Shown: one piece after another, positions 8,574 to 17,254 of the stretch | Numbering within the stretch: position 1 is the stretch's first letter | Layout of the letters: the number at the start of each line of letters is the position of its first letter | Source of the DNA: Candidatus Fermentithermobacillaceae bacterium | Lineage (GTDB): Bacteria > Bacillota > Sulfobacillia > Fermentithermobacillales > Fermentithermobacillaceae | NCBI GenBank assembly: GCA_018052455.1 | Contig: JAGPNE010000001.1 | Location: 176,881 to 240,880, forward strand | DNA: 64,000 bases | Direction: 5' to 3' | Notes under the pieces: generated by a model | The model's database searches: none | Told to the model about the DNA's origin: nothing | Seen by the model: only the letters and a program-made list of their open reading frames with translations | Made by a program: the position numbers and the translations under genes

Positions 8574-8978
8574 TTACTTGCCCATCAAAACTGCACTATC
8601 TATAGAGGTAAACAAGTTCTCCTTCATCCTGTCTTCAGGGACCACAGTTATAACGGTCCTAGTCTGAGGAGCTACGAGGAATGCAGCTCCTTTTGTGATC
8701 ACCAGAGTAGACCTTGCCCCTTTGGCTTGAGCAATATCCATGGCCTCTGACAAATCTCCCATGTATTCTTCTTTGGTGGTCTCTCCCCATTCGCTTAGCC
8801 TTTCTTCAGCGTGTTTCGAAAAACTAACCGCTACGTTCTTGTGCGCTTTACGTAGAGCGTCGACAAAAGAACGATTTTCCTGAGCCGCTTTCTCCGGCAT
8901 CTTGGTTTCGTAGCGCTCTGATATTCGGCTAGCGTTTGACGCCAGCAAATTGCTGCCATCAGTTATCTTCAGGTCCAT
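8574..8978 (-). CDS. Flagellar operon protein (TIGR02530-like)
   Basis: This small protein lies between flgD and flgE, the place where many Bacillota encode a conserved 'flagellar operon protein' of about 120-140 residues (TIGR02530 family) with poorly known function. The 134-residue form starts MDLKITDG at ATG 8978 behind GGGGGAA, overlapping flgD by 20 bases; a longer frame from 9011 has no comparable SD. Recognisable parts are VSFSKHAEERL and a C-terminal half rich in short hydrophobic strands (RSTLVITKGAAFLVAPQTRT, VITVVPED). It is predicted to be soluble, with no membrane segment or signal peptide. Family assignment is from position and motif memory. Confidence 0.75.
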   Translation of the reverse strand: MDLKITDGSNLLASNASRISERYETKMPEKAAQENRSFVDALRKAHKNVAVSFSKHAEERLSEWGETTKEEYMGDLSEAMDIAQAKGARSTLVITKGAAFLVAPQTRTVITVVPEDRMKENLFTSIDSAVLMGK

Positions 8979-9405
8979 GATTGGTTCCCCCAATCCAAAC
9001 AAGGTTCTCAAGTGGAATCAAGTTATCTCCGCTGCGGACTACCAATCTGCCCTCAGCAAAGCCCACACCTTCTATCAAGCCAGAAAGGTAACCGTTTTCA
9101 ACAGCCGCCTGAAATTCTCTGCCTACAAGGTTAGAAGCACCAAGGAAAGCCTTCGCGTACTCGCCTTCTACTAGCACTTCGCATAGCACCGATACTTTGT
9201 CATTGAGATCCTGCACTTGCGTAGCTGTAGTGAACTGGGCCATCTGAGCGAAGAAGTCCTTTTCCTCCATAGGAGCCATAGGATCTTGGTATTTAAGCTG
9301 GGTAAGCAAGATTTGCATAAACTGGTCTTGAAGACTCGCAGCCATGTTTTGAGTGTCAAGCGTCTGATTTGTCATATTCTGCACTCTCTGAACTGTTAGG
9401 TCCAC
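8959..9405 (-). CDS. flgD: FlgD, flagellar hook cap protein
   Basis: FlgD caps the growing hook and is needed for FlgE polymerisation. The 148-residue product has the conserved N-terminal block FMQILLTQLKYQDPMAPMEE followed by FFAQMAQFTTATQVQDLN. It is on the short side, lacking the long C-terminal Ig-like region of enteric FlgD, which is common in Bacillota. The start is GTG at 9405 behind AAGGAGGCG. It precedes the TIGR02530-like gene with an overlap. Confidence 0.93.
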   Translation of the reverse strand: MDLTVQRVQNMTNQTLDTQNMAASLQDQFMQILLTQLKYQDPMAPMEEKDFFAQMAQFTTATQVQDLNDKVSVLCEVLVEGEYAKAFLGASNLVGREFQAAVENGYLSGLIEGVGFAEGRLVVRSGDNLIPLENLVWIGGTNHGPEDN

Positions 9406-9420
9406 ATTTCTCGCCTCCTT

Positions 9421-10683
9421 TCATACACGATAGTCAAATACTCCGTAGTTCATGGAAAAGTGACGCATCAACTCAATCTCATCATCGGTAGGGCTGCGCG
9501 GTATTTGTTGAGGACCTGCATCATGGTTCTTTGCGGTCCCGTCAAATGTCCTACTATGTTGGCCCTGGCCATTAGCCATTCCCAGGTCTGCAAAAAACCC
9601 CCCAAGGGTGAGCCCTCTTTCAGCCAGTGTCTGCGCTAACTCGTCGTGGGACTTCATAAGGGCCTGCTGCGCATCATAAGACGATGTGATGAATTTGACT
9701 ACTATCTCATCACCTTTTGCCGAAAGCAGAACTGTCATTTTGCCGAGGCTTGGCGGGTCTAGGCGAAATTCCACGCTTGTTGGCAGCTCAACGCTGGATT
9801 TCCGAGCTAGTATTTCAGCCACTTCCTCAAAGCGCATAGGCAATGGCCCCTCAACCGACCCCAGTTTCTCCCCTACCTGTCTGGCGGAATTGGCAGAGTA
9901 CGCACTCAATCCCAAACCTGGGTTCTTGTCTTTTACACCACCGGCGACCGACGTATCTCTTTTTTTCGCGTTAGATACGACAAGAGGAGTATCGGTGTCT
10001 CCTTGTTTGACAGCCTCAAGCACTACTGTCTTGACGTCCGTTGGGCTTTGTGTTGTAACTTCGGGAACCTGTGGTTTTTGAACGTAAGGCAGACCATCCT
10101 GAGATGGTTTTTCCACGTCCATCAGTCCGTCCTCGGTGGGAACTAGCGCAGGATGTAGGGCTGCAACCACAGCCGAAGGCTTTTGGTCTGACACAGTATC
10201 ATACACCGGGATTTGTACCTCTTCGCGCAACAAAGAGACCTGGTCCACTGTCTCTTTACTGTGTACGTCTTGGAGTGGCAATGAAGAAACGACACCGCTC
10301 AGAATCTCTGAATCGATGCTAAAGTCAAGGCTGACAGGCTCTTTTACCGTATTGGTGGTGGCGGCGAAAGACGGTCGGCTAACTTCTGCAAACGCGGGAT
10401 CAATTGCGTAACTACCTTGGTGCAGATCAATTGATTGGCTCACGCTGTGACCTACTCCAAATTCTATTGCGGATAGAGCCAACTCCGATTCGTCTGGACC
10501 TTTTTCTGCTAGCAAAGGCTGTTGATCACTCTCGGGTATGCCAACTGAGACACATAGCAACATCATAATACCCGCAAAGTCCAGGCTGTTAGTCCGAGCG
10601 GCTTTGTTTGCTCGCCCCAATGCTTCATTTGCGTATGCGGTTCCCTCAAGTAAAGGGCAACCAATATTCAATGATGCTTCCAT
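9421..10683 (-). CDS. fliK: FliK, flagellar hook-length control protein
   Basis: The 420-residue protein has a long low-complexity N-terminal two-thirds, acting as the molecular ruler, and a C-terminal Flg_hook domain (about 295-375): PTSVEFRLDPPSLGKMTVLL then IVVKFITSSYDAQQALMKSH. FliK is exported, measures hook length and triggers the FlhB specificity switch. The order fliJ-fliK-flgD-flgE is standard. The N-terminal part is not alignable by eye, so only the C-terminal domain supports the call, together with context. Confidence 0.9.
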   Translation of the reverse strand: MEASLNIGCPLLEGTAYANEALGRANKAARTNSLDFAGIMMLLCVSVGIPESDQQPLLAEKGPDESELALSAIEFGVGHSVSQSIDLHQGSYAIDPAFAEVSRPSFAATTNTVKEPVSLDFSIDSEILSGVVSSLPLQDVHSKETVDQVSLLREEVQIPVYDTVSDQKPSAVVAALHPALVPTEDGLMDVEKPSQDGLPYVQKPQVPEVTTQSPTDVKTVVLEAVKQGDTDTPLVVSNAKKRDTSVAGGVKDKNPGLGLSAYSANSARQVGEKLGSVEGPLPMRFEEVAEILARKSSVELPTSVEFRLDPPSLGKMTVLLSAKGDEIVVKFITSSYDAQQALMKSHDELAQTLAERGLTLGGFFADLGMANGQGQHSRTFDGTAKNHDAGPQQIPRSPTDDEIELMRHFSMNYGVFDYRV

Positions 10684-10689
10684 TAGCTA

Positions 10690-11145
10690 CTAAGTCACCT
10701 CCTTCCCATTTCTTTTGAAGTACCTCGAACCGATTTCGTCCAGCTCTTTGCTCTGTTCCCACCAATACTCATCCATGTATTGGCTTAGGTGTTTTTCCTT
10801 AAGTTGTTCAAGTGCTTTTTTCTCCCTAGTTCGTAGAATTGCTTCTTCTTGAGCTTCTCTGACCAAAACTGTATGTCTGGCCAATTGCTCTTTGGTTTTC
10901 TCTATGTCCTCGTTTAGCGCTGCGCCATAATTCAGAACCGCTTTAATTTGGAATGGATCAATACCCCCTTTCGCGAGCGCAACCAACGCATGCCGATTCT
11001 GAGCTTCCAATTTCTTGGTCACCTCCAGCGAGTGCTCAATGGCGCGCATTTCATTGAGAAGAACTGCCAACCTTTCTTCTGCAATGAGGCGCCTTAATTC
11101 TCGCACTTCAAGCACTTTTTCCAGAGGAAACGCAAACTTCTTCAA
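10690..11145 (-). CDS. fliJ: FliJ, export ATPase-associated coiled-coil protein
   Basis: The 151-residue product is nearly all charged coiled coil, beginning KKFAFPLEKVLEVRELRRL, a typical FliJ start. FliJ acts as the stalk of the FliI hexamer and recycles export chaperones. The start is TTG at 11145 behind GGGGATG. It lies 49 bases downstream of fliI. Assignment rests on the N-terminal block, coiled-coil character, length and position. Confidence 0.88.
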   Translation of the reverse strand: MKKFAFPLEKVLEVRELRRLIAEERLAVLLNEMRAIEHSLEVTKKLEAQNRHALVALAKGGIDPFQIKAVLNYGAALNEDIEKTKEQLARHTVLVREAQEEAILRTREKKALEQLKEKHLSQYMDEYWWEQSKELDEIGSRYFKRNGKEVT

Positions 11146-11194
11146 CGAGCATCCCCAATCTTCTTATCGAATAAAACCTTGCATTTGAATAGGG

Positions 11195-12514
11195 TTAGGC
11201 AAGGTTCTCGAATATACCATTCATTTCAGCGATTACGTTATCGAAGGAGACACATTCGTCAACACCTTGTTTCAGAAACGAGTTGATCGCTTGTATATAC
11301 TCCAAGGACCTGTCTATAGCCGGGTTTGAACCTTGAACATACGCACCGATGTTTACAAGGTCTTCGGCTTTTTTGTAGGTGGCCAAAAGGCTTCTCATTT
11401 CTTGCGCAACTGCTATATGTTCTCTGCTTACAACAGTTGGCATGAGACGTGACACGGACGCCAGGATATCGATAGAGGGATAGTGGCCCATCTGGGCCAA
11501 GTCTCTGGATAGCACTATGTGACCATCTAGAATGCCTCTTGCTGCATCCGCGATTGGTTCATCCATATCGTCTCCCTCGACCAATACAGTGTAGATTCCC
11601 GTTATGCTGCCCGTGCTTGCCTTCCCCGCCCTTTCGAGGAGTTTGGGCAAATTGGAGAATACAGACGGAGTATAACCTCTTGTTGTTGGAGGTTCTCCAG
11701 TTGCTAGGCCCACTTCTCTTTGGGCCATGCACCACCTAGTGATCGAATCCATCATCAGAAGCACATTCAACCCTTGGTCTCTGAAGTACTCTGCTATAGC
11801 AGTTGCAACCCATGCGGACTTGATTCGCATAAGTGCGGGTTCGTCAGAGGTAGCTACAACCACAACTGACCGTTTTAGCCCGTCTTCTCCTAGATCTTTT
11901 TCTATGAATTCGCGGACTTCTCGGCCTCTTTCTCCGATTAGGGCTATTACATTGACATCACCAGATGTGTTTCTGGCAATCATGCCCATTAGAGTGGATT
12001 TCCCAACCCCCGAACCTGAGAATATCCCAATTCTCTGACCTTCTCCAATGGTCAAGAGCCCATCTATTGCCCTTATTCCTGTAGAAAGTGGCGACTGAAT
12101 GAGACTTCTTTCAAGGGGTGCCGGTGGTTTTTCCATTACGGGGTAAAAAGTCTCCACAGGCCACAAAGTCTGGTTATCTATTGGGAATCCTAGTGCGCCG
12201 GTGATCCTCCCTAACATTTCTTTGCCTACTGGAACTTCCAATTGTGTACCCGTAGATTCAACACTCGAACCCGGAGCGATTCCGTCCAAATCGCCAAAAG
12301 GCATGAGGAGAACTTTGCCGCTTCGAAAACCCACTACTTCAGCCAGCACCGGTGTTCCCGATTTCGGCCACAGTGTGCAGATCTCCCCCATTCTCACCTT
12401 CGGACCTGATGATTCGATCAAAAGACCAATAATGTCTGTAACAATCCCGCGGTGTGTAATAGTCTTGGCTGATGCTATGGCGTCTATATATGTTGAAAAC
12501 GGGATTTCCTTCAT
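11195..12514 (-). CDS. fliI: FliI, flagellum-specific export ATPase
   Basis: FliI energises flagellar type III export and is related to the F1-ATPase beta subunit. The 439-residue protein has Walker A GSGVGKST (167-174), the signature ALIGERGREVREFIEKDLGE, Walker B VLLMMDSITRW and PPTTRGYTPSVFSNLPKLLE. Length is normal. Its ATG overlaps the fliH stop by 4 bases, as expected for partners that form a FliH2-FliI complex. Confidence 0.97.
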   Translation of the reverse strand: MKEIPFSTYIDAIASAKTITHRGIVTDIIGLLIESSGPKVRMGEICTLWPKSGTPVLAEVVGFRSGKVLLMPFGDLDGIAPGSSVESTGTQLEVPVGKEMLGRITGALGFPIDNQTLWPVETFYPVMEKPPAPLERSLIQSPLSTGIRAIDGLLTIGEGQRIGIFSGSGVGKSTLMGMIARNTSGDVNVIALIGERGREVREFIEKDLGEDGLKRSVVVVATSDEPALMRIKSAWVATAIAEYFRDQGLNVLLMMDSITRWCMAQREVGLATGEPPTTRGYTPSVFSNLPKLLERAGKASTGSITGIYTVLVEGDDMDEPIADAARGILDGHIVLSRDLAQMGHYPSIDILASVSRLMPTVVSREHIAVAQEMRSLLATYKKAEDLVNIGAYVQGSNPAIDRSLEYIQAINSFLKQGVDECVSFDNVIAEMNGIFENLA

Positions 12515-13233
12515 AAGGCACCATGCTCGTGCTGGCGAGTTCTGGATTCTCCTATTGCCCTCGCGATATTTCTGATTTGAGTCTCTATGGTCGCATCAAC
12601 CTGTCCACGGGGGCTTTCTATCACGGCTCCGGTTGATATGGACGGATCACCTACTACATCCACACTCCTATTGTATTGGCCCTCGAGAGTCTGTTTTGTG
12701 CCTTCTAAAATAGCCACGATCTCAGGATTTACTCTAATAGTTATGTTTCGTTCGTCATCAACAGCTGAAACTGCCTGTTGTACCATTGAAAGAGCAAGGT
12801 CGGGGTCGCATTGTATAGACTCTCCCACTATCTTTTTGGCTATCTCCAGAATCATGGCAAGAAAGTAAGGCTCACACTGTTGTAGATACTGTTCAAAAGC
12901 GGTCTTGGATTGTTCGAGTACCTCTTGTGCTTGACATAACAATCGTTCCGCTTGATTCAACCCTTCCTCAAAACCCTCATTGTACCCTTTGGCAAACCCC
13001 GACTTTTTGGCTTCCGCGTGGCACTCGGCCGCCTTGCGCTTCGCCTCTTCGATGATCTTACAAGCTTGTGCTTTGGCGCTTTCGACAAGCATTGCGGCTT
13101 CTAGTGGCGATTCTTCGAGCACTAGAACCGACCCGGACTCATCGTTTTCGTCGTGCTGCGCAGCATCGAATTCTAGCGTAGGGATCCATACTGATCTTAT
13201 GTTTGTATCTTCCGATCTGAATACTCTAGACAA
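12511..13233 (-). CDS. fliH: FliH, negative regulator of the export ATPase
   Basis: The 240-residue product has a polar N-terminus, a long helical central part with repeated Glu/Ala (about 45-130) and a C-terminal V-ATPase E-subunit-like domain (FLAMILEIAKKIVGESIQCD, ITIRVNPEIVAILEG). FliH tethers FliI to the C-ring through FliN. The start is TTG at 13233 behind GGAGGAGATG. It overlaps fliG by 8 bases and fliI by 4. Confidence 0.92.
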   Translation of the reverse strand: MSRVFRSEDTNIRSVWIPTLEFDAAQHDENDESGSVLVLEESPLEAAMLVESAKAQACKIIEEAKRKAAECHAEAKKSGFAKGYNEGFEEGLNQAERLLCQAQEVLEQSKTAFEQYLQQCEPYFLAMILEIAKKIVGESIQCDPDLALSMVQQAVSAVDDERNITIRVNPEIVAILEGTKQTLEGQYNRSVDVVGDPSISTGAVIESPRGQVDATIETQIRNIARAIGESRTRQHEHGAL

Positions 13234-14242
13234 CTATCTCATCTCCTCCGCCACGACCAATGATGATCTCTCCTTGTTCTTCTAGTCTACGTATGACCGA
13301 GACAATTCGTTGTTGCGCTTCTTCAACGTCACGCATTCGCACTGGGCCAAGATAGTCGATGCTCTCTTTCAGGGTTTCTGCTGCGCGTGAGGATAGGTTT
13401 CTGTATATCTTGTTCTTGACCTCTTCCGAAGCGGTCTTGAGTGCAAGAGGAAGATCTCGTCCAAGATCCACATCGCGCAAGAAACGCTGGACTGACCTGT
13501 CGTCTAGATAGACGATATCTTCAAACAAGAACATTCTGCGTTTGATTTCCTCTGCAAGATCTGGAGCTTCCATCTCCAAAGCACTTAGGATCGTTTTTTC
13601 TGTCTGTCTGTCTACGTTGTTGAGGATCTCAACAACAGCAGATATGCCTCCTGCTTGTGTGTAATCTTGTCCTGCCATGGACAAGATCTTTCTTTCGAGG
13701 ACGCGTTCTATCTCCTTTACAATATCTGGGGTTGTTCGGTCCATAATCGAAATCCTACGGGCAACTTCTACCTGTAGATCCGGCTCTAGCGATGACATGA
13801 TTTCTGCGGACTGAGAAGGATGCAGATAGCTCAAAATGAGCGCTATTGTCTGCGGGGACTCGTTTTCTAGGAAATTGAGGATCTGGGCGGGGTCTGCTTT
13901 CCTCACCGTATCAAAAGGTCTTACCTGCAACGATGAAGTTAGCCGTGCCAGCACATGTTGAGCCTCTTCCTTTCCCAATGCTTTTTCCAGAAGAGTTCTT
14001 GCATAGTCAATGCCTCCCTCTTCAAGATATTCCTGAGCCAGGCACATATCGTTGAATTCCTCTAGCACCCTATCTTTTGTGTCCTGCTCTACTTTGCGAA
14101 TTGAGGCAATTTCAAGAGTGAGAACATCAATATCTTCCTCTCTCAAGTGCTTCATTATTTGCGCAGAGAGATCTGGTCCTAGAGTAATGAGAAGTATGGC
14201 GGATTTCTCTCTTCCCGTTAATCCCCCTCTATGTATACTCAT
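13226..14242 (-). CDS. fliG: FliG, flagellar motor switch protein
   Basis: FliG links the MS ring to the C-ring and is the rotor surface that contacts MotA. The 338-residue product shows the N-terminal GREKSAILLITLGPDLSAQI, the middle-domain EHPQ-like segment (ESPQTIALILSYLHPSQSAEIM) in shortened view as SPQTIALILSYL, and the C-terminal torque helix region (MFLFEDIVYLDDRSVQRFLR with KNLS-type motif YRNLSSRAAETLKESI). Its ATG overlaps the fliF stop in a TAATG junction. Length is normal. Confidence 0.96.
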   Translation of the reverse strand: MSIHRGGLTGREKSAILLITLGPDLSAQIMKHLREEDIDVLTLEIASIRKVEQDTKDRVLEEFNDMCLAQEYLEEGGIDYARTLLEKALGKEEAQHVLARLTSSLQVRPFDTVRKADPAQILNFLENESPQTIALILSYLHPSQSAEIMSSLEPDLQVEVARRISIMDRTTPDIVKEIERVLERKILSMAGQDYTQAGGISAVVEILNNVDRQTEKTILSALEMEAPDLAEEIKRRMFLFEDIVYLDDRSVQRFLRDVDLGRDLPLALKTASEEVKNKIYRNLSSRAAETLKESIDYLGPVRMRDVEEAQQRIVSVIRRLEEQGEIIIGRGGGDEIVV

Positions 14243-15774
14243 TATCGCTCATCCTCCAGTAACCAAGACTTGATGAGAGTAGCTACCACTTCAGGGTTAG
14301 TTTTAGCTAGTCTTTCAACATTTTCACGGCTTCTTTGCCTGGCTAGGGCTTCAGGAGGTATAGCAGGTATGTCTTCCACAAAAATGTCAGGTATGGGCAG
14401 TTCGACTTCCTCGTCTTTGCGTTTCCTGCGTCTGACCATGAGGAAGATAGCTATGCCTAGGACTACGACCACTCCTGCTACTGCCGCATAGATATATGTT
14501 CGCGGAAATGCCTCTTCCGGGGCGAGAACATTACCTATGGCATCTGCAAGAGTTGTATCAAAAAACACTCCGGTCACTGATATCTGGTCTTGTCTTGACG
14601 AGTCAAGGCCCAAGGCAGCGGAGACTGTCTCAACTATGGAATCCTTAAGATCCTCTTCGAGGTTTTTGTTCACTACCACCGCGACGGATAGGCGCTTGAT
14701 GGCCCCTGGAGTTACGATAGTCTCCGTCGTCCTTTGATTGACTTCAAAGTTCTCGACGATATCGGTGTGCTGGTATTGGGTCTCCCCCTCGCCTGGAGTA
14801 ACATACGACGGCACATCGAGTCCGCCCGCCGCACCGCCGACAACGGATCCGGTTCCTTGGTAGATTTCGGTTGTTTCTTGGCTGCTACGCAAGATGCCCG
14901 GAGGTTCAGAGGTGTATTCAGTATCCGTTATCTTGACTTGGTCCATGTTGAGTTCGGCTCTTACCTGGCATACCACGTTTCCTGGACCCAAGACAGGAGT
15001 AAGCAGAGATAGAAGCCTCTGCTCAAGCTCTCTTTCGGTATTCGACGTCAACTCTAACACTGAGTTAGGCGGCAATTCTCCATTGCTGGCGTAATCGTAT
15101 CCTGACTGTTGCGACAGGAGTTTTCCAGAAGCATCTACTACGGTGACGTTACTGGGCGTGAGACCCTCAACTGAGCTGGACACCAGGTTGACTATGCCAC
15201 GTACCGAACTCGAGCTAAGCTCGTATCCTGGCATGGTCTTGACAAGGACAGCCGCTGTCGCAGTTTTGTTTTCGTTGATGAACACGGAAGGGTCGGGCAA
15301 GACAATGTGAACTCTAGCATCTTCTATCCCGGTGATTGCTTTAATCGTTCTTGTAAGTTCACCGGAAAGAGCTCTTACGTACTGAACCTGTCGTTCAAAA
15401 TCGGTAGACCAGATGCCACTTGAACCCATACTTTCAAATCCTACGATACCAGATGAAGGAAGACCTATAGTAGCCAACGACAGCCTTGTTTTGTACACTT
15501 GTTCCGCCGGAACTTTTATGGTACGGCCACCATCTGTCAATTTATATGGTATACCCTGTTTCTCGAGCTCGTTTACTATCTGCCCCGCATCGGTAGGATC
15601 AAGGTTTGACCAAAGAGTCTCGTAATCCGGTCCCTTTGCGGATGTAATTACAAGGATCATCAAAAGGATAAGCACAACTGCTCCGCTTAAAATAACCACG
15701 GTCCTCTGAGGTTTCTTGAGATTATTCCAGGCATCTCCGATGCCTCTGCCAACTGAAGATAAAGATTCGGGCAT
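14242..15774 (-). CDS. fliF: FliF, flagellar MS-ring protein
   Basis: FliF forms the membrane ring on which the rotor and export gate assemble. The 510-residue protein has a membrane segment near 25-50 (VVILSGAVVLILLMILVITS), ring-building motifs (YETLWSNLDPTDAGQIVNEL, SDFERQVQYVRALSGEL in the form TDFERQVQYVRALSGELTRT, DARVHIVLPDPSVF), a large periplasmic part and a second membrane segment near 435-455, then an acidic FliG-binding tail. I prefer ATG 15774 (MPESLSSVGRG) because AGGTGTG stands at good spacing; a GTG four codons upstream overlaps that SD. Confidence 0.95.
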   Translation of the reverse strand: MPESLSSVGRGIGDAWNNLKKPQRTVVILSGAVVLILLMILVITSAKGPDYETLWSNLDPTDAGQIVNELEKQGIPYKLTDGGRTIKVPAEQVYKTRLSLATIGLPSSGIVGFESMGSSGIWSTDFERQVQYVRALSGELTRTIKAITGIEDARVHIVLPDPSVFINENKTATAAVLVKTMPGYELSSSSVRGIVNLVSSSVEGLTPSNVTVVDASGKLLSQQSGYDYASNGELPPNSVLELTSNTERELEQRLLSLLTPVLGPGNVVCQVRAELNMDQVKITDTEYTSEPPGILRSSQETTEIYQGTGSVVGGAAGGLDVPSYVTPGEGETQYQHTDIVENFEVNQRTTETIVTPGAIKRLSVAVVVNKNLEEDLKDSIVETVSAALGLDSSRQDQISVTGVFFDTTLADAIGNVLAPEEAFPRTYIYAAVAGVVVVLGIAIFLMVRRRKRKDEEVELPIPDIFVEDIPAIPPEALARQRSRENVERLAKTNPEVVATLIKSWLLEDER

Positions 15775-15806
15775 GTTCTTACACACCTACTCTCAGGTAC
15801 TGAAAT

Positions 15807-16109
15807 CTATAGAGGCATTCTCATTATCTCCTGGTATGCTTCAATGGCCTTGTTTCTAACTGCAATTACTAGGTCTAGCGCAAGACTTGCTTTTTCGGCT
15901 GATAGTATAGCAGTGTGCATATCTCGGGCATTACCTGTAACCAGGTCGATCTGGGATGCCACCAGTTCCTGATCTAGGGTTTCTACTGCCCCATACATTT
16001 GCTGAAAAATGTTTTGGAAAGACGTGCCTTCTGAAAGATCGGAAGTTTTCTGGTTGGAGATGCTTGTCGTAACGTTTGTGACGGGTGTAGAGACTGGCCT
16101 AATCAACAC
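15807..16109 (-). CDS. fliE: FliE, MS ring-rod junction protein
   Basis: The 100-residue product has the FliE pattern: a polar N-terminus, then LVASQIDLVTGNARDMHTAI, LSAEKASLALDLVIAVRNKA and IEAYQEIMRMPL at the C-terminus. FliE connects the FliF ring to the rod and is the first exported subunit. The start is GTG at 16109 behind a run of six G residues. It lies between flgC and fliF, the usual order. Confidence 0.95.
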   Translation of the reverse strand: MLIRPVSTPVTNVTTSISNQKTSDLSEGTSFQNIFQQMYGAVETLDQELVASQIDLVTGNARDMHTAILSAEKASLALDLVIAVRNKAIEAYQEIMRMPL

Positions 16110-16184
16110 TAAGTTCCCCCCTGAAGTCTATCTATCTTTTTTGTGTGCTGCTCGGATACCTTCTTGGCAATGGGAGACAACTGT

Positions 16185-16622
16185 CTAAACTCTTAACATC
16201 TCTAGGGCTTTTTGCATCATTGCTTTGGAGGCTTCAATCGCTGTAACGTTTGCCTCATACGCTCTAGTGGCTGCCATCATGTCTACCATTTCGGTAACAA
16301 CATCAACGTTAGGGTATGTTACGTAACCATCTTGATCAGCGTTAGGATGCCCTGGGTCATATACCTGCCTAAGCGACGAATTATCTTCGGCGACGCCTAC
16401 AACCTTCACTCCAAACGCGTTTGACATCTCAGCGGACAGCAATTTCTTGAACGAACTCTGCCCGTTATTTGGTGCAAAGATAGCTACTTTTCGCCTGTAA
16501 ATCTCCCCGGTATCTGTCTGTGTACTCTCGGCATTTGCTAGGTTAGAAGATATTAGGTCAAGCCGGAACCTCTGAGCGGTGAGCCCTGAGGCACTTGTTT
16601 CAATGGACGAGAAAAGATTCAT
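16185..16622 (-). CDS. flgC: FlgC, flagellar rod protein
   Basis: FlgC is a proximal rod subunit. The 145-residue product has SSIETSASGLTAQRFRLDLI and SSNLANAEST at the N-terminus and the C-terminal VTEMVDMMAATRAYEANVTA followed by SKAMMQKALEML. I choose ATG 16622, which follows GGAGGAGGT at 5 bases; a TTG one codon earlier is too close to that SD. It begins almost immediately after the flgB stop. Confidence 0.95.
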   Translation of the reverse strand: MNLFSSIETSASGLTAQRFRLDLISSNLANAESTQTDTGEIYRRKVAIFAPNNGQSSFKKLLSAEMSNAFGVKVVGVAEDNSSLRQVYDPGHPNADQDGYVTYPNVDVVTEMVDMMAATRAYEANVTAIEASKAMMQKALEMLRV

Positions 16623-16625
16623 CAA

Positions 16626-17009
16626 CTACCTCCTCCCTTCGGTGATGGATTTCCTCAATAACGATAAATGTGCGGTTAGCTGCCTTGAAAGCGCAGAATA
16701 GTGTAGAGCGTTCGCCGAGACCTCTGCCATCTCTTTATCAATGTCGACGTTATTTCCGTCAGGTGTAATGCTCGATGCATCGCGGGTTACTATGGCGGTT
16801 GCAAAATCTGAGTTTTGAATATGTATGGGGCTCGTTGTGTGCAACTTGATAGTTCTTGAACTCACGGCATTTTGAAGGTACGCGGAGAAGTCCAAATCAG
16901 CCTTTTTGTATCCTGGAGTCTCGCTATTTGCTACATTACTTGCTAGGAGATCGTGTCTCATCCAAAGACCATCTAGTCCTAGTTGCATTAGTTCTGATAT
17001 GTAAGACAT
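16626..17009 (-). CDS. flgB: FlgB, flagellar rod protein
   Basis: FlgB is the most proximal rod subunit and the first gene of the flagellar operon. The 127-residue product has MRHDLLASNVANSETPGYKK and the C-terminal EVSANALHYSALSRQLTAHL. Translation starts at ATG 17009. The SD (AGGGGGG, 17028-17022) lies in the loop of a perfect 7-bp hairpin and downstream of a c-di-GMP riboswitch terminator, so both transcription and translation could be controlled here. Confidence 0.95.
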   Translation of the reverse strand: MSYISELMQLGLDGLWMRHDLLASNVANSETPGYKKADLDFSAYLQNAVSSRTIKLHTTSPIHIQNSDFATAIVTRDASSITPDGNNVDIDKEMAEVSANALHYSALSRQLTAHLSLLRKSITEGRR

Positions 17010-17014
17010 AAACT

Positions 17015-17035
17015 GTTCATACCCCCCTTATGAAC
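17015..17035 (-). promoter_or_regulatory. Hairpin presenting or hiding the flgB ribosome binding site
   Basis: On the minus strand GTTCATA (17035-17029) and TATGAAC (17021-17015) can form a perfect 7-bp stem with the SD AGGGGGG as the 7-base loop. The flgB ATG follows 5 bases after the stem. Placing an SD exactly in a loop may either expose it or hinder 30S binding. The stem also starts right after the riboswitch terminator U-tract. Function is inferred. Confidence 0.5.
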
Positions 17036-17063
17036 AAAAACCCTCCGCAACATTGTCGGAAGG
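17033..17063 (-). terminator. Intrinsic terminator of the c-di-GMP riboswitch
   Basis: The minus strand reads CCTTCCG (17063-17057), a short central part, then CGGAGGG (17047-17041), followed by TTTTTGTT. This is a 7-bp GC-rich stem with one G-T pair and a U-rich tail, lying between the riboswitch aptamer and flgB. It is positioned to cut transcription of the entire flagellar operon when formed. Confidence 0.8.
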
Positions 17064-17069
17064 TTAAGG

Positions 17070-17186
17070 CTATAAGACTACCGCCTTTCGGTGGCTCGGC
17101 GGTCATGGTGAGGACTTAAGCCTTCACTTTAGACCCGTAGCTTTGCGTCTCTGTCTTTTGACAGGTTTGCCCTTCTCGCTTGCGGA
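17070..17186 (-). ncRNA. Cyclic-di-GMP-I (GEMM-I) riboswitch aptamer upstream of flgB
   Basis: The minus strand carries the hallmark blocks of the GEMM-I aptamer in order: GGGCAAACC (17172-17164), a small hairpin CTGTC-AAAA-GACAG (17164-17151), GACGCAAAGC (17149-17140), CGGGTCTAA (17135-17127), then CCATGAC (17108-17102) and GCCGAGCCACCG with a closing GGCGG. The loop AAAA replaces the more usual GNRA tetraloop. An intrinsic terminator follows at 17041-17063. In Clostridioides difficile a GEMM-I riboswitch in the same place, upstream of flgB, is an OFF switch. By analogy high c-di-GMP should stop flagellar transcription here. The exact outer borders are approximate. Confidence 0.92.
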
Positions 17187-17254
17187 AACGTGCATTTAGC
17201 TATTCAGTTGTATTGTCTTATGCTATTCTACGCGACGCCTCTAATTCCTTCTTT

